Assembly (NCBI GenBank): GCA_964017195.1
Contig: OZ024889.1
Location: 58,656,358-58,720,357 of the forward strand
Source: Siderastrea radians
Taxonomy: Eukaryota; Cnidaria; Anthozoa; Scleractinia; Rhizangiidae
Direction of reading: 5' to 3'
Length of the DNA: 64,000 nucleotides
Made by a program: the position numbers and the translations under genes. The notes under the pieces were generated by a model that saw nothing but the letters and a program-made list of their open reading frames with translations, was not told the origin of the DNA and did no database searches. Below are positions 45,375-55,385 of this stretch, one piece after another (positions within the stretch are counted from its first letter, which is position 1; every line of letters begins with the position of its first letter).

Positions 45375-45420
45375 CACCAATTTAAAGCTATCTGTAGTAA
45401 CTATCTGCAATAACTACTAG

Positions 45421-46095
45421 GCGTCTGTCAGTTGAGCCGTGATGTTATTGGCTGTAAAGACTGTTAAACGTGATTGGTGCGTTTCGATCCGTCTTTTGTT
45501 AGTCAAATAAATGTCAGTTGGTCTATTGTTAGTCAAATAGGTCAGTTTGCCTACCGTTTGTCTGTCTTGTTGTTGCCGGCAATAAGTCGCTTGTAAGGTG
45601 CAGGTAGCTGTTGGCAAAGGTTCAGTGGTGTTTGTTCTTAGTTAGTAAACCAGCTTTCCAGGGTGATTCGTTGATAGTAGTCCGAACTGTAGGTAACGTA
45701 TTCAGGAGAGTCCCAGTCGATTCTGTGGTTTGCTTTTAAATGGTGCTCAGCAATGTGATTGTTGATATCACCATTTCTAGACACTCGTTTGTGTTCAGTC
45801 AGTCGGAAGTTCAAATTCCTGCCGGTCTCACAAATATAAGTGGCCTGGCAGTCGCAGCATTTAATCTTATAAACTGCTCCCCATCTGTCCGGCTCGGTTC
45901 GTCTTTGTCTTTAACGTTCGTCAGTAGCTATCGTAAATTATTGATAGGTTTGTGAGCAACGCGGTTGTTGTAGGGCTGTAGGATTCGTGCGATAGTTTCA
46001 GAAGTCCCTTTGATGTAAGGTATGGTTGCAGTAGTGACAGGTGTCACCATAAACAGTTCTTCTCAGCCGGACGATCATAATTTACCGGCTTATCA
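45421..46095 (-). pseudogene. Penelope-like GIY-YIG endonuclease, second remnant
   Basis: The minus strand reads VTPVTTATIPYIKGTSETIA, RILQPYNNRVAHKPINNLR, a stop, LLTNVKDKDEP, a one-base shift, then WGAVYKIKCCDCQATYICE-TGRNFNLRLTEHKR, NHIAEHHLKA, a TAA in place of Leu (45638), and EQTPLNLCQQLPAPYKRLI. This is the linker plus full GIY-YIG nuclease of a Penelope-like element, of a different lineage from the 10.3 kb copy. YIG has become YIC here. Three disruptions show it is dead. Its 3-prime end abuts the Gal3ST remnant of unit 4 at 45420. Confidence 0.85.
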
Positions 46096-46376
46096 TTGAT
46101 TACCTATTGATTGGTTAATCATTTTCTATTATCCAGCAGAACGACTACAAATTTCCCGCCCTCTTGTACCAATATTTTTGAGAAATACTGGTCAGTTGAG
46201 TAAATTGATGTTTCTTTGTTATAAATGACGTTCTTATTTTTATAAATCCTTGTTCTACGCTTGAATACTGGAAGACTTGTAAAGAAATTAAGTCGAACTG
46301 TAAAGCAATAAAACCGGCGCTGTTATCAGGGGCACCCAGCAAGAAAATTTTAGTACAATTCTTGACATCTCTTTTT
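46096..46376. other. no feature recognised
   Basis: AT-rich spacer between the Penelope-like remnant and the inverted-repeat element. No supported gene. Confidence 0.4.
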
Positions 46377-46579
46377 CCGCTTTCTTAGATAGTTTCTGAG
46401 TTTTTTAAAGGCATATTTGTGTAAGATAATACAGATTGATCTGGATTTTTAGCTGAAAATTTAGGCTGAAGAAAATTTAAAAAAACATAGTCCTTTCCGC
46501 TTAATTTCCGAGCTGCTGACAGTTCTCCGAAAATGTAGCTGACCTTACTTTGCACTCTAAACGACATATTTGTCCCTCC

Positions 46580-47158
46580 GAAAACAATAGGAATTAATAA
46601 GTCCTCTTGTTACGAAAGTCCGACTTAATGTTTCGCCGAAGAAATCTCTAGCTTTCACTGCAATTAAATTCGAAAATATCAGGCGATTTTAGTCCCAGTC
46701 CGAACTGGTATTCCCCGAAGCGAACCGTTGGGTGCCCCTTTGTTATAAAAGCGGGCGAGTCTGACTCGTCTAAGAAGAAGTTAGGTAAATCCATTTGACG
46801 GAAATCTTTTACTGTGAATTCAAGAGGTTTTCCGTCAATGACGACTTTTTTGACTGACTTTAATTTTCTGTCTACCCGATGGCACGTAAAATGTTGAGAC
46901 GAAACTCCAGACTCAAACTTGTGCAAACAACGTACCACGCAGTCCTCTCCGCAATTACATTTTTATTCTTGATTGTCCCATTCAAACGGCAGGGGCACCC
47001 AACGGTTCGTTTCGGCGGAATATCTGTTCGGAAGGCCTAAATCGCCTGAGATTTTCGGATTTAATTTCAGTGAAAACTAGACATTTCCTTGGCGAAACAT
47101 CTGAAACATCACCTCGGACTTTCGTAACAAGAGGAATTATCAATTCCTATTGTTTTGA
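46580..47158. repeat. foldback with 165 bp arms
   Basis: 46580-46740 and 46991-47158 are inverted complements (AAACAATAGGAATT, CCTCTTGTTACGAAAGTCCG, CGAACCGTTGGGTGCCCCT). The spacer and inner left arm encode the frame at 46648-46952. Confidence 0.75.
46648..46952 (-). CDS. coding-like frame inside a foldback, unrecognised
   Basis: The minus frame is open from KCNCGEDCVVRCLHKFESGV through KVVIDGKPLEFTVKDFRQMD to a stop at 46648. The composition is protein-like with an N-terminal cysteine cluster (CNCGEDCxxRC). There is no ATG; it would need an upstream exon. The last 30 codons fall in the foldback arm. No family recognised. Confidence 0.3.
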
Positions 47159-47425
47159 GGGGAGAGGAACGGTTTAGGGAGGAAAGAGAAACGGCCTGAA
47201 AAAATTAGGGAGACGGGAGAAACGGCTTTGAAAAATAGGGAGAAGGGAGAGCCAGCATGGAAAGGGAGAAGGGAGAATACCATCTTTTTAAAGTTAGTTA
47301 TTATTTTTTTAGACATTTCCCTTTGTTTGTAGTATTTAAGTCGCAGCAAAAACAAACACAGTTTGTGCCCAGAAAGGTGATTTGGGGTTGAGTGGTCGGA
47401 TCTGGTCGAGAAAAGCCGGACAGTT

Positions 47426-47902
47426 ATGTACCAGTCAAATTGAAGCTTCAACATTCCCCCCGGGGGCAACCTCGCGGGCATCTGAACTTTCGAAGATTGG
47501 CTTGTTCAAATTCCCTCCCCTCGGGGCAAAAAAGCCGTTCAAATGCCCACCAATTAGTAATGATATACCTCTCCTCAAAGACAAATTTCGTCTTCAATCA
47601 AACACTGTTTACACTTTTCAAAGAGAGATATGCCGTGATGACACCTTCAAACTCCTTTTGAAGACCCTTTTGAAAGAGTTATTTACTAACAAAGGCGAAA
47701 TTCTATCTTGTAAGTTCGTCAAACCTTACAAAACCGAAAAAACTCACGGGAGTATTACGCCAGAACAAGTGATAAATCTGGTTCAAATTCCCCACCCTTC
47801 CAAGGCAACGTTCAAATTCCCCCCTTCCTGGGCACAACGCACAGTCAAATGCCGGGGTATGCCCCGGGGGGGAATGTTGAAGCTTCAATTTGACTGGTAC
47901 AT
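47426..47902. mobile_element. 477 bp MITE, 37 bp TIRs
   Basis: ATGTACCAGTCAAATTGAAG then CTTCAACATTCCCCC at 47426, matched inversely up to 47902. The interior carries repeated CAAATTCCCC-type motifs facing inwards from both ends. The 217-codon plus frame (47382-48035) runs straight through both terminal repeats and into the next MITE, so it is not a gene. Confidence 0.85.
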
Positions 47903-47962
47903 TATGGCGAGAGAGGTCAGTTCGGTACCCTATTTCGAGCCTGTAAGGACTCGTGATGGCAG

Positions 47963-48531
47963 TACCGTATTTTCTCAATTAAACGCCGGGGCTGTTTATT
48001 TAAAACTAGACCTCGTAGACCTGGCGTTTATTTGAACCCGGCGTTTATTTGGGGCCCGGCGTTTATTAAACTGAGGTATTTTTCATCATTCGTTATAGCC
48101 TTTATTTCTGGTCTTAAATACTTTAAGTTCACAAAAATTACAGCGAAATATAGCACAACATAAGTAAAACGGGAATGACATCTCACCGACTTTTTTTCTG
48201 TAGTCGATAAAATTCAAAACAAGGCGGGGGAATCGAAAATTCAAAACAAGGTGGGAACATTACGTCAACTTCCCTTAGCTGGAATGAGTGCAATGAATTG
48301 GGCTGTAGTACTGTAGTGGTTCTTAAACCCTTTTAGAATTGCTATAACTAACTTTCGATGAGAGTCAGTGAAATAAAGGTTCGATTTCAAATAAACGCCG
48401 GACCTCAAATACGCGCCGGTGCCTCGAATAAACGCCGGGGGCGTTTATTTTAAATTTGACCGTGTTGACCCGGCGTTTTTTTGAACCCAGCGTTTATTCG
48501 AGGCCCGGCGTTTAATCGAGAAAATACGGTA
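47963..48531. mobile_element. 569 bp MITE with AAACGCCGG motif array
   Basis: 28 bp terminal repeats with 1-2 mismatches: TACCGTATTTTCTCAATTAA then ACGCCGGG at 47963, complement ending at 48531. Four or more copies of (G)CGTTTATT / AAACGCCGG per side point inwards. Same TACCGT end and motif-array design as 41615-42068. Confidence 0.85.
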
Positions 48532-48694
48532 TTTTTTCCCGCGCTTTAGTAACGGACCCACAACACGCGCAACATTTAAAAGCCAAGGAAAAAAAGAAAA
48601 ACTTCTACTACAGAAGCAACTGAACTAAAAGCAACAATGTTTAAAATTTAAGGACCCTTAAAATAAAGGTGCTTATTTCGACATCTTTCTGCAG

Positions 48695-48925
48695 CCAGCT
48701 GAGCACATGTTACACTACCTTGGCGCAGCGATTGACAAAAGCGTCAAAATTCAAAATTTTCAGTTGACCTGCCAAACTGCCTGTCTAAAAACAAAATTAC
48801 GTCCCTGCAAGCAAACAAATATTTCCGGTTCAATCACACACAAAACATTATTAAATTGCAAACGTAAAGTACTAGAGAAAAGAGACCAAGATTCCCAAAA
48901 AGATTTAGAATGGTTAGATTCCTGA
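48695..48925 (+). CDS. coding-like exon 1 of unrecognised gene
   Basis: A strong splice acceptor (TTTCTGCAG ending 48694) opens a 76-codon frame: PAEHMLHYLGAAIDKSVK, a cysteine-containing middle, KRKVLEKRDQDSQKDLEWLD, then stop at 48923. Basic/acidic composition fits protein. No known domain. It lies between the inverted ends of the 3.75 kb element, so it may be element-encoded. Confidence 0.3.
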   Translation, partial: PAEHMLHYLGAAIDKSVKIQNFQLTCQTACLKTKLRPCKQTNISGSITHKTLLNCKRKVLEKRDQDSQKDLEWLDS

Positions 48926-48960
48926 GATTCATCTCAGTGTGCAAGCTTGACGTTCGCAAG

Positions 48961-49353
48961 TCATTAGACATGTGCCGTTTTAATAACCCTCTCGTGACAT
49001 TGCCAAGCTTCACGACTACAGGAAGAAGTAGTTTGAGGCAGTTAGAGTTGCCAAGGTGCTCAGCAAAACTACAAAGCACAATTTTTTCTACGTTACTCAT
49101 TGCTTTGTGTGAAGTGGAGCCACCTAAAAGTGTGGATTTCGACTTTTCTTGCTTTCTTAGTGGTGAGCATGTTTCTACTGCTCCACAAAGGAAAGTTCTT
49201 TTCTGTAAGGCACCGTTGGTCCGTCTTCCACAGAAACACCAAAGAAAGCGAAACCCTTATAGTTGCAAGGTGGAAGATATTTCAGATGCCAAATCATCTA
49301 TAAGTGCAGAAATGTTTACTCCAGGCAGAGACAACAACCTGCATTTCAGCTAA
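48961..49353 (+). CDS. coding-like segment, unrecognised
   Basis: An open frame with NNPLVTLPSFTTTGRSSLRQ, LELPRCSAKLQ, FDFSCFLSGEHVSTAPQRK and PLVRLPQKHQRKRNPYSCK. Regular Pro/Ser-rich composition; no domain recognised. It ends at a TAA at 49351. It could be an exon of the same unit as 48695 and 49426 or chance. Confidence 0.25.
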   Translation, partial: SLDMCRFNNPLVTLPSFTTTGRSSLRQLELPRCSAKLQSTIFSTLLIALCEVEPPKSVDFDFSCFLSGEHVSTAPQRKVLFCKAPLVRLPQKHQRKRNPYSCKVEDISDAKSSISAEMFTPGRDNNLHFS

Positions 49354-49425
49354 ATATACAAACACGCCTACAGTAAACCTGGACACATCAGGTTATGGCC
49401 ACTGGCGTTGGACTTCACTGTCCCA

Positions 49426-49650
49426 TAGAGGCTGTGGTCGGGGGGAGGCATTGCACTGAGTAAAGACGAGTTTGAGGGGCTGCAAACTTTCCGACAGTAC
49501 ATTAGTGGACTTGTTCCTCAGGAAATTGAAGTTCAAGAAGCTTTGAATGATGGAGATAGTGTGAGTGACGACGAATTGGCAGAAAAAATATATCCACAGT
49601 CATATATCCGCACTTATTTGTTCCAGCAGGCAGGTCAGAACACCTGCCAG
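49426..49650 (+). CDS. coding-like internal exon, unrecognised
   Basis: Bounded by an acceptor (CCCATAG) and a donor (CCAG|GTACCA). Open throughout: GGGIALSKDEFEGLQTFRQY, ISGLVPQEIEVQEALNDGD, SVSDDELAEKIYPQS, YIRTYLFQQAGQNTCQ. The GGIALSKxEFEGL opening is faintly like the start of PC4-type single-strand DNA-binding domains, but the rest does not match, so I do not assign it. This is the best exon candidate in the 3.75 kb element. Confidence 0.4.
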
Positions 49651-50127
49651 GTACCATGACTTTTTATAAAGAAAGCATTGCTGTTTTATGCTAAGACTGT
49701 AAGTGAACTATACTAAATAAGAAATATGTCTCTACGTTAACCGTAATCAGAGCTTTTGAGGGCTCGAAAGCGTTTCAGTAACGGTAACCTTGCTGCAGTT
49801 GTAGGAAAAGAAAAAATCAGGGAGGAGGGAGAAATAGCCGAAAAAATTAGGGAGGTGGGAGAAAAATGAGGGAAAAAATAGGGAGATAAGTTATTTAACT
49901 GCCTGTTCCTCTCCCCTCTTTTTTCGGAGGGACAAATGTGTCGTTCAGAGTGTAAAATAAGGTCAGCTAGCATTTTCTGAGAGCCACCAGAAGCTCGGAA
50001 ATTCGGCGGATAGGATTCTGTTTCGTAAAGTTTTCTGAGGCCTAAATTTTCAGCTAAAACCGCCGAAAACCTGTATTAGCTTACACAAAGATACCTTTAC
50101 AAAGCTCTGAAACAATCTTAGAAAGCA

Positions 50128-51022
50128 GAGAAGCAGCTCTACGCGATACGCGGTCAGCTCACGCGGTACGCAGAAAATTACTGTACCTATGCGTCTTCTT
50201 CAAGTTGGCTGCACGGTAAGCGCAAAATAATTACATGTAAACTATGCCCAACACAGCCAATAATTAAAATTAAAGACCGTATTTATAGAAAGTCCTCCTT
50301 CAGCAGAACCGAATGCGCTTTCTCCACAATAACAAAACCATTATTCCTCACTATAATTTCCATGAACGGTGCCCCTCGATAAGAACTTTATCTTGAGTCA
50401 TCTTAAATCACTCGAGCATAACGAAACATTGCTGTCCCGAGATCCCTTGTTCATAGCCTCCGTCGAAGTAGAGCTGCAAGCAGTCTCTTTCTTCTTTTAT
50501 TTTTTATTTTTATTTTTTGTGCAAGAAAGGTCGCAAGAAGATAAAAGCGTGAGTGATGAGCGGCGAAGCCTGGAGTCGCGAGTCGAGTAACGCTGGCCGG
50601 GGATTTACATAATTTGTACATTTCCGCCTGTCGTGCATAGGATCTGAGGAAACTGCTCGCACTTTTAATTTGAAGAGAGAAGAACGATTAGTAAGATAAT
50701 CTCAGTCAACCAATACTATGACATTTAGAAAATAAGTGCCTTCCTGATTCACTAGTGTTGAAAATGGTTGTTATTCTTATTGTTATTGTTACTGCAGTAC
50801 TGGTTACAGAAATGGGCAAGACGTAAGTAAAATAGCAGTTTCCACATTTACTTCTATGTAAAAAAAAATAAATGAAGGAAGGAATCCTTTACTGAAATCT
50901 CCATTTATATAAGAGATTCCTTCAGCTTAAATATAAATCTCAAATACGAGAAGTGGAGAGCAGGAACACCAAGCCCGAACGTGCGAAATGAAATGTTAAC
51001 ATTCACTGACGAATCTCATCAT
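50128..51022. other. no feature recognised
   Basis: AT-rich DNA with a T-rich stretch at 50489-50520 inside a 73-codon frame with no known domain. Nothing supported. Confidence 0.45.
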
Positions 51023-52454
51023 TCACTGGCTTCTTCGCACCCCTCCAATCGCTGCTTTATTTGCTACTCTAGTTCTTAGGGCCTTTATTTCCTTTTCGTA
51101 TTGAGCTTTCCATTCTTCGTTGGTTAGCGGGTTATTAGCACCCCGCACTTTATTCATCATTTGTCGCTATACTGTCGAATCGACTTCCGCTTCTATCTCG
51201 TATGATTTCTCCCGTGGTTTCGGAGGATCTCATGATCACCAATGGATTTTAACTTCACCACTCGTGCTGAATCAGATCTTCTGAGAAAAACTATTGACTT
51301 TTTAACCCAGCAGTATTTGGATCCATTTTGCTCCTTGAAACGTTTAGCTTGATAAAAAAAAAATATTCTGCATCCTAGGAGTTAGATGGCTAAAAACACT
51401 AACCCGATCCACTTGAACATCCGCTGGGAGACCCAGATCTTCCGCCTTTAAAGTTTGCTTCTTTCTCTGCTAGCAGCAATTACTTGATCTTTAGCTAATA
51501 TGTATACAAATTTGCAGACGATGGCGTTGGGCCTGCTATAAAATGCTGGGCACTCAATGAGCGGTATCAATGTCCAGCAAAGATATCTGCGTAGCTTCCA
51601 TGCTGCCGTGGAAGAGCTTAAAGGGACGCCAACGATTTTAACATTGTACTGCTAACTGTATTCTTGAATAGACTCTGTCGTGTCAGAAATCTTCTGCACC
51701 GAAGTTGCAATGTTTGCTAGTTTGGTTGACATACTCCTAATCTCTTGTTGGACTTTCTTCTTAAAGTTAGTCAGGTCATCATATTCATTGCTTAGGAATT
51801 GCAGACCTTCTCTTTGTTCATCCCGATCTTCAACATGGTCGCGATCAGGAATTCTGGTGTTAACTTTAGTTAAGGGAGGATTAAGGGGTAAGAGAGCTAC
51901 TCCCCCATATAGGTTCTATTCCCATCCTAATCACTCTTAAGTTATTTTTAGTACGTAGCAAATGGTGGGAAATTTAAATTTCAAAATACTTTATTAAGTT
52001 TTAAAGCAATTATCCTGAATTTTCGCATCAATATAGGACTTGAGATTCTGTAAAATTTCATGACTTTAATTTTTCCAATTTTGACATTTTTTGCCGGTAA
52101 AATGACGTCACAAAGTTGGCGCCAAATTTTGCTTTTAGTATCATGGGATATCTTATGTTGGTTTCTGAATGACTTTGTTACACAGATCTCAAAACTGGAA
52201 AAAATTATGAAATATGTTTATCCACTCAAAGATATAACGTTTTTGAAATTTGAATTTTGTTGCTAAAAATAACTTCATAGGGATTAGGATGGGAATAGGG
52301 CCTATATGGGAGATTAACTCTCTTACCCCTTTATCCTCTCTTGTCCTCTTATCCTCTCTTGCTTTAGTCCTTAAGGTGATAAGTTGTTCCCCAATACACT
52401 TAATTGGGTCTTCAAGGCTTGGTTTTCCTTCTTCAAGGACTTAACGCCCGACAT
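51023..52454 (-). pseudogene. LINE ORF1, split by a MITE
   Basis: Starts at ATG 52454 with MSGVKSLKKENQALKTQLS, is interrupted by the MITE 51878-52336, and continues with a coiled coil (FLSNEYDDLTNFKKKVQQEI, RSMSTKLANIATSVQKISD), then QYNVKIVGVP at the start of an RRM-like part, ISLLDIDTA and LGLPADVQVDRVSVF. The C-terminus has AKRFKEQNGSKYCWVKKSIV and LRRSDSARVVKLKSI, ending at 51023. Coiled coil + RNA-binding + basic C-terminal domain is the layout of LINE ORF1 RNA-binding proteins. Several stops and shifts disable it. No ORF2 follows on the 3-prime side. 52455-52640 looks like its 5-prime UTR. Confidence 0.75.
51878..52336. mobile_element. 459 bp MITE, copy 1
   Basis: Terminal repeats GGATTAAGGGGTAAGAGAG / CTCTCTTACCCCTTTATCC followed by ATAGG(T/C)...CCTATT and TTATTTTTAG / CTAAAAATAA. 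It is inserted in the LINE ORF1. The homologue at 53811-54240 is in the opposite orientation. Confidence 0.85.
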
Positions 52455-52640
52455 AGTCAGATGGGTTAAGACTCTTGAAAGATTTTAAAAGATTTATCAA
52501 CGGAGCTCAATAATAAGCGTCCGACATGTCCGACGCACGCGCTACCAGAGTGAGCAAGAGCTGCCAAGAGCGCATGAGAGTTTGAGGCCAAATGAAAGCG
52601 AGTGTTTGAACACTAGGCGACTCTCGCTTTACGTTTGGCC

Positions 52641-53158
52641 CCTAGTTGGGTAAACTATGGTTAAAAATATTGAATAACAATCCTTAACGCAACTGACGAT
52701 ATCATGAATGGAAAATAGTGAACATTTTTCGATTCATTTTAATAAAACGTTTCATCGCTAAATTTAGCTATTTATTTATTTATTTATTTATTTATTTATA
52801 TAGCAAAGCGTTTTAAGCCTGCATAGCAAGAGAGAAGTTCGAGTTATTGGGGCTTGAGTTGTCTGGATCAAGGTACTACTGTATTTATGGTACTTTAGGT
52901 GTAATCGTGGAAGCCACGAATACACCTTTGGCAACACGTCACTTCACGCTTGTAGCGTATCGATTGGGCTGTAAAAAACACTTAAACACTCGCATTTTCT
53001 TATTTTTTAATAGCCTTTTCCTTACAGAAACCACGTATCCATAGTATTGTAGTATTTTTAGATCTTTTTTTTCAAGCCACGCAAGTTCATCCTCATCCCA
53101 AATCTGCGTGCGTTACTTCGTGTGAGTTCGAAATCATAGGGGCAAGAAGAAAAAAAGT
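52641..53158. other. non-coding; (TTTA)n microsatellite
   Basis: A (TTTA)n run lies at 52770-52799. No gene seen; the 65-codon frame at 52847-53044 has no domain. Confidence 0.5.
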
Positions 53159-53223
53159 CGCCCAGTGAGCTCCACGACACTGAAATTAAGAATCTCATGC
53201 TCCACCAACTAAGCTAGCCGGGC
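53159..53223 (-). repeat. tRNA-Lys-derived pseudogene/SINE head
   Basis: The minus strand GCCCGGCTAGCTTAGTTGGT then GGAGCATGAGATTCTTAATT reproduces a lysine tRNA through the anticodon arm (anticodon CTT in loop ATTCTTAAT) and ends TGGGCG. About 9 bases of the T loop, including the B box core, are deleted. The sequence downstream of its 3-prime end is T-rich. A SINE head or tRNA pseudogene, not a working tRNA. Confidence 0.7.
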
Positions 53224-53810
53224 GTGTGCTGTATGTTGACGGGATAGATCTACATCCAGTTTCTTTGCGGTCAAGAGTGATTTTTTTTCCCATGTGCGCT
53301 CGAATTCCGTTTTTTTTTTTTTGTTTTTGACGTGTTTATGAAAATTGTGCCTAAGCGAAAGGACAACCTCGTTCCCAGGGCCCTTTCTCCTCATCCGTCT
53401 TGGGAAAGGAATAATTGAGGAAAAAGAGCCCTCAGGTTGAAGAATGAACCCAAAAGATTTTAACATCACGTTTTCCTTGTGGCCATATTGTATACGGATC
53501 CCAATGAAGGTGCTAGTTGTCTGTTAAATTTTTGGTCGTAACGCTGCAAATATTTACTTTGCTTTTCGTACATATTGTAGTTGAAATTAAAACACTACGT
53601 CTTGCCCTTCACTAGTTACAACTTTTAAAACAAACATCAAAAATCAACTCCAGTGACTTCCCCGGTACATTCAACATCACGTACGATCCTTTCCGCTTCG
53701 GGAAAAATCGAAATGATACTTGAAACTTTGCAGTAAAATAGCAACCTGAACGACAAAGCTGGGACCTTGATTAAGTCTGCCTATATATTTAAGGATGTCT
53801 ATATATATTT
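53224..53810. other. no feature recognised
   Basis: Contains a T homopolymer at 53311-53322 and the CCTCGTTCCCAGGGCC segment near 53368, a phrase I associate with dispersed coral repeats. The 86-codon minus frame 53209-53469 overlaps the tRNA-derived repeat and is not supported. Confidence 0.4.
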
Positions 53811-54240
53811 AGGATGAAGGGGTAAGAGAGTTAATCTCCCATATAGGCCCTATTTCCATCCTAATCCCTCTAAAGTTATTTTTAGTAACTTGAAAGAATT
53901 TCAAAACGTTATATCGTTTGAGTGGATAAACATATTCATTAATTTCTTCAGTTTTGAGATCTGTGTAACAAGGTCATTCAGAAACCGACATAACATATCC
54001 CATAATACTAAAAGCAAAATTTTACCGGCGAAAAATGTCAAAACTAGAAAAATTAAAACCACGAAATTTTGCAAAATGAACAGTTCTATATTGCTGCAAA
54101 AATTCAGGGTAACTGCTTTAAAACTCATTAAGTTATTTGAAATTTGAATTTCCCACCATTTGTTACTAAAAATAACTTAAGAGGGATTAGGATTGGGATA
54201 GGGCCTATCTGGGGGAGTAGCTCTCTTACCCCTTTATCCT
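53811..54240. mobile_element. 430 bp MITE, copy 2
   Basis: Same family as 51878-52336, inverted. Ends AGGATGAAGGGGTAAGAGAG and CTCTCTTACCCCTTTATCCT. The frames at 53890-54147 and 52060-52266 are the same internal stretch read in the two copies, not genes. Confidence 0.85.
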
Positions 54241-54369
54241 CTCTTATCGCAAATAAATACGACATAACCACTTATCTTTTTTTGGAAACCATACTTACTT
54301 GCTTGAAGTCACGTTAACCTTATTTTGCATTTCAAATTTTTAATGTAATTCAATTCATTTTCTTTCTTA

Positions 54370-55385
54370 TTAGCCCTCGATAGATGAGATAACTGGTTTT
54401 TCATTGCTTGCAAGCCTATTGTTATTTAGCAACACCACCCAGATGGTTTAGGCGGAATCGCAAAACTCAGTGAATCACTCTATTAGGTTGACTAACCCAC
54501 GAACGCACCTTTATACACCGGCATCCATGTAGCCACCCTTTCACCCATCAACTCACGCAAATTTTATTCCCGTCAAGTTATTCTCCCTTTTTCCCCACCC
54601 AAAATTTAAGCCTTTCAATAAACCCATGAACTCACCCACTTTATCACCCAGTAATCACCCCCTGAACTGACCTATCATTTATACCCATCAATTCACCCAT
54701 GAAATCACCCTTCCTCCCTTTAACTTATCCACATCATTCCTCCATGAAATCACCCATAATTTCACCCATAAATTACCCATCAATTCACCTGCAAATCCAC
54801 TAATAAATTCGCCTAAAAAGCACCCATGTAAACACCCTAACCATAAATTAACCTACAAATTTACCCATAAACAGGAACTCGCATATACATTCAACCGTAA
54901 ATGTACCCATGAATTTCATGGAAGCCGAATGTGAACCGATTAACCCATGGAACCTGCGGGCCGTACCCTCATCATACCCTCATGTCCTTGCGTAAGTCTG
55001 CGACCAGCATTGTTAATTACGGCTAGGGAAAGAGCGCCCAAAATCGCTCAAGATATTATAGAAAGAGGGGTTTGAGATAATCAAGTCAATTTAGAGCAGA
55101 CGATCCGTGGCAAATAACTGTAAAACAGTTATCAAGATAAAGGGGAAACGGTTTCCATTAGATTCGATTTGCTTTCTTTCTATTGACTCTCCATTGGTTA
55201 ACCAACTGGTTTCTCATTGGTTCTTTTCGAAGCCATTGTTATTTTGCCATGTTAGCCCGACACCACCCGGATGGTTCGGATGGAATCACAAAACTCAGTG
55301 AATCACTACACAGGGTGGGCTCACCCATAAACGCACATATAAACTCATCCATGTAACCACCCCTTGATGTATGCCCATCAAACAG
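54370..55385 (+). repeat. CACCCAT minisatellite between two direct repeats
   Basis: 54370-54540 and 55175-55385 are direct repeats (ACTGGTTT(C/T)TCATTG, ACACCACCC(A/G)GATGGTT, AAAACTCAGTGAATCACT). From about 54485 to 54925 runs a degenerate array of ACCCAT-NAA-TC-type units of roughly 10-12 bases, with a few units also at 55320-55380. No coding sequence. Confidence 0.7.

Larger units (their letters stand above)
35247..45420. repeat. tandem duplication unit 4, shattered
   Basis: Unit sequence runs 35247-35627, then 43411-43973, then 45349-45420. The first gap is the DIRS-like element (with the TTAA transposon nested inside), the second is copy 2 of the 1.4 kb element. The last piece matches the extreme 3-prime end of the Gal3ST-like gene (AATTTAAAGCTATCTG...TAACT) and stops at the Penelope-like remnant, so only a few codons of the fourth gene copy survive. 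Confidence 0.8.
46377..50127. mobile_element. 3.75 kb element bounded by 205 bp inverted repeats
   Basis: 46377-46584 and 49925-50127 are inverted complements at about 80% by eye (shared GGAGGGACAAAT, GTAAGGTCAGCTA, CCTAAATTTTCAGCTAAAA). GGGAGAAGGGAGAA-type purine repeats lie just inside both (47160-47275 and 49805-49890). Within are a smaller foldback, two MITEs and coding-like exons. It may be a single large transposon or nested copies of one terminal sequence; the target duplication is not visible. Confidence 0.55.

Noticed and set aside
47382..48035. 217-codon plus-strand frame, the longest but one in the window
   Set aside because: It reads through both terminal repeats of one MITE and into the next MITE; the length is due to proline-rich non-coding repeats lacking stops.
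53159..53223. Functional tRNA-Lys gene
   Set aside because: The T arm lacks about 9 bases including the B-box core.
53890..54147. 85-codon frame also seen as 52060-52266
   Set aside because: Both are the interior of the same non-coding MITE family in two orientations.
54485..54925. CRISPR array or telomeric/centromeric satellite
   Set aside because: Units are irregular, there is no constant repeat with unique spacers, and the sequence is animal; the ACCCAT units do not match TTAGGG-type telomeres.
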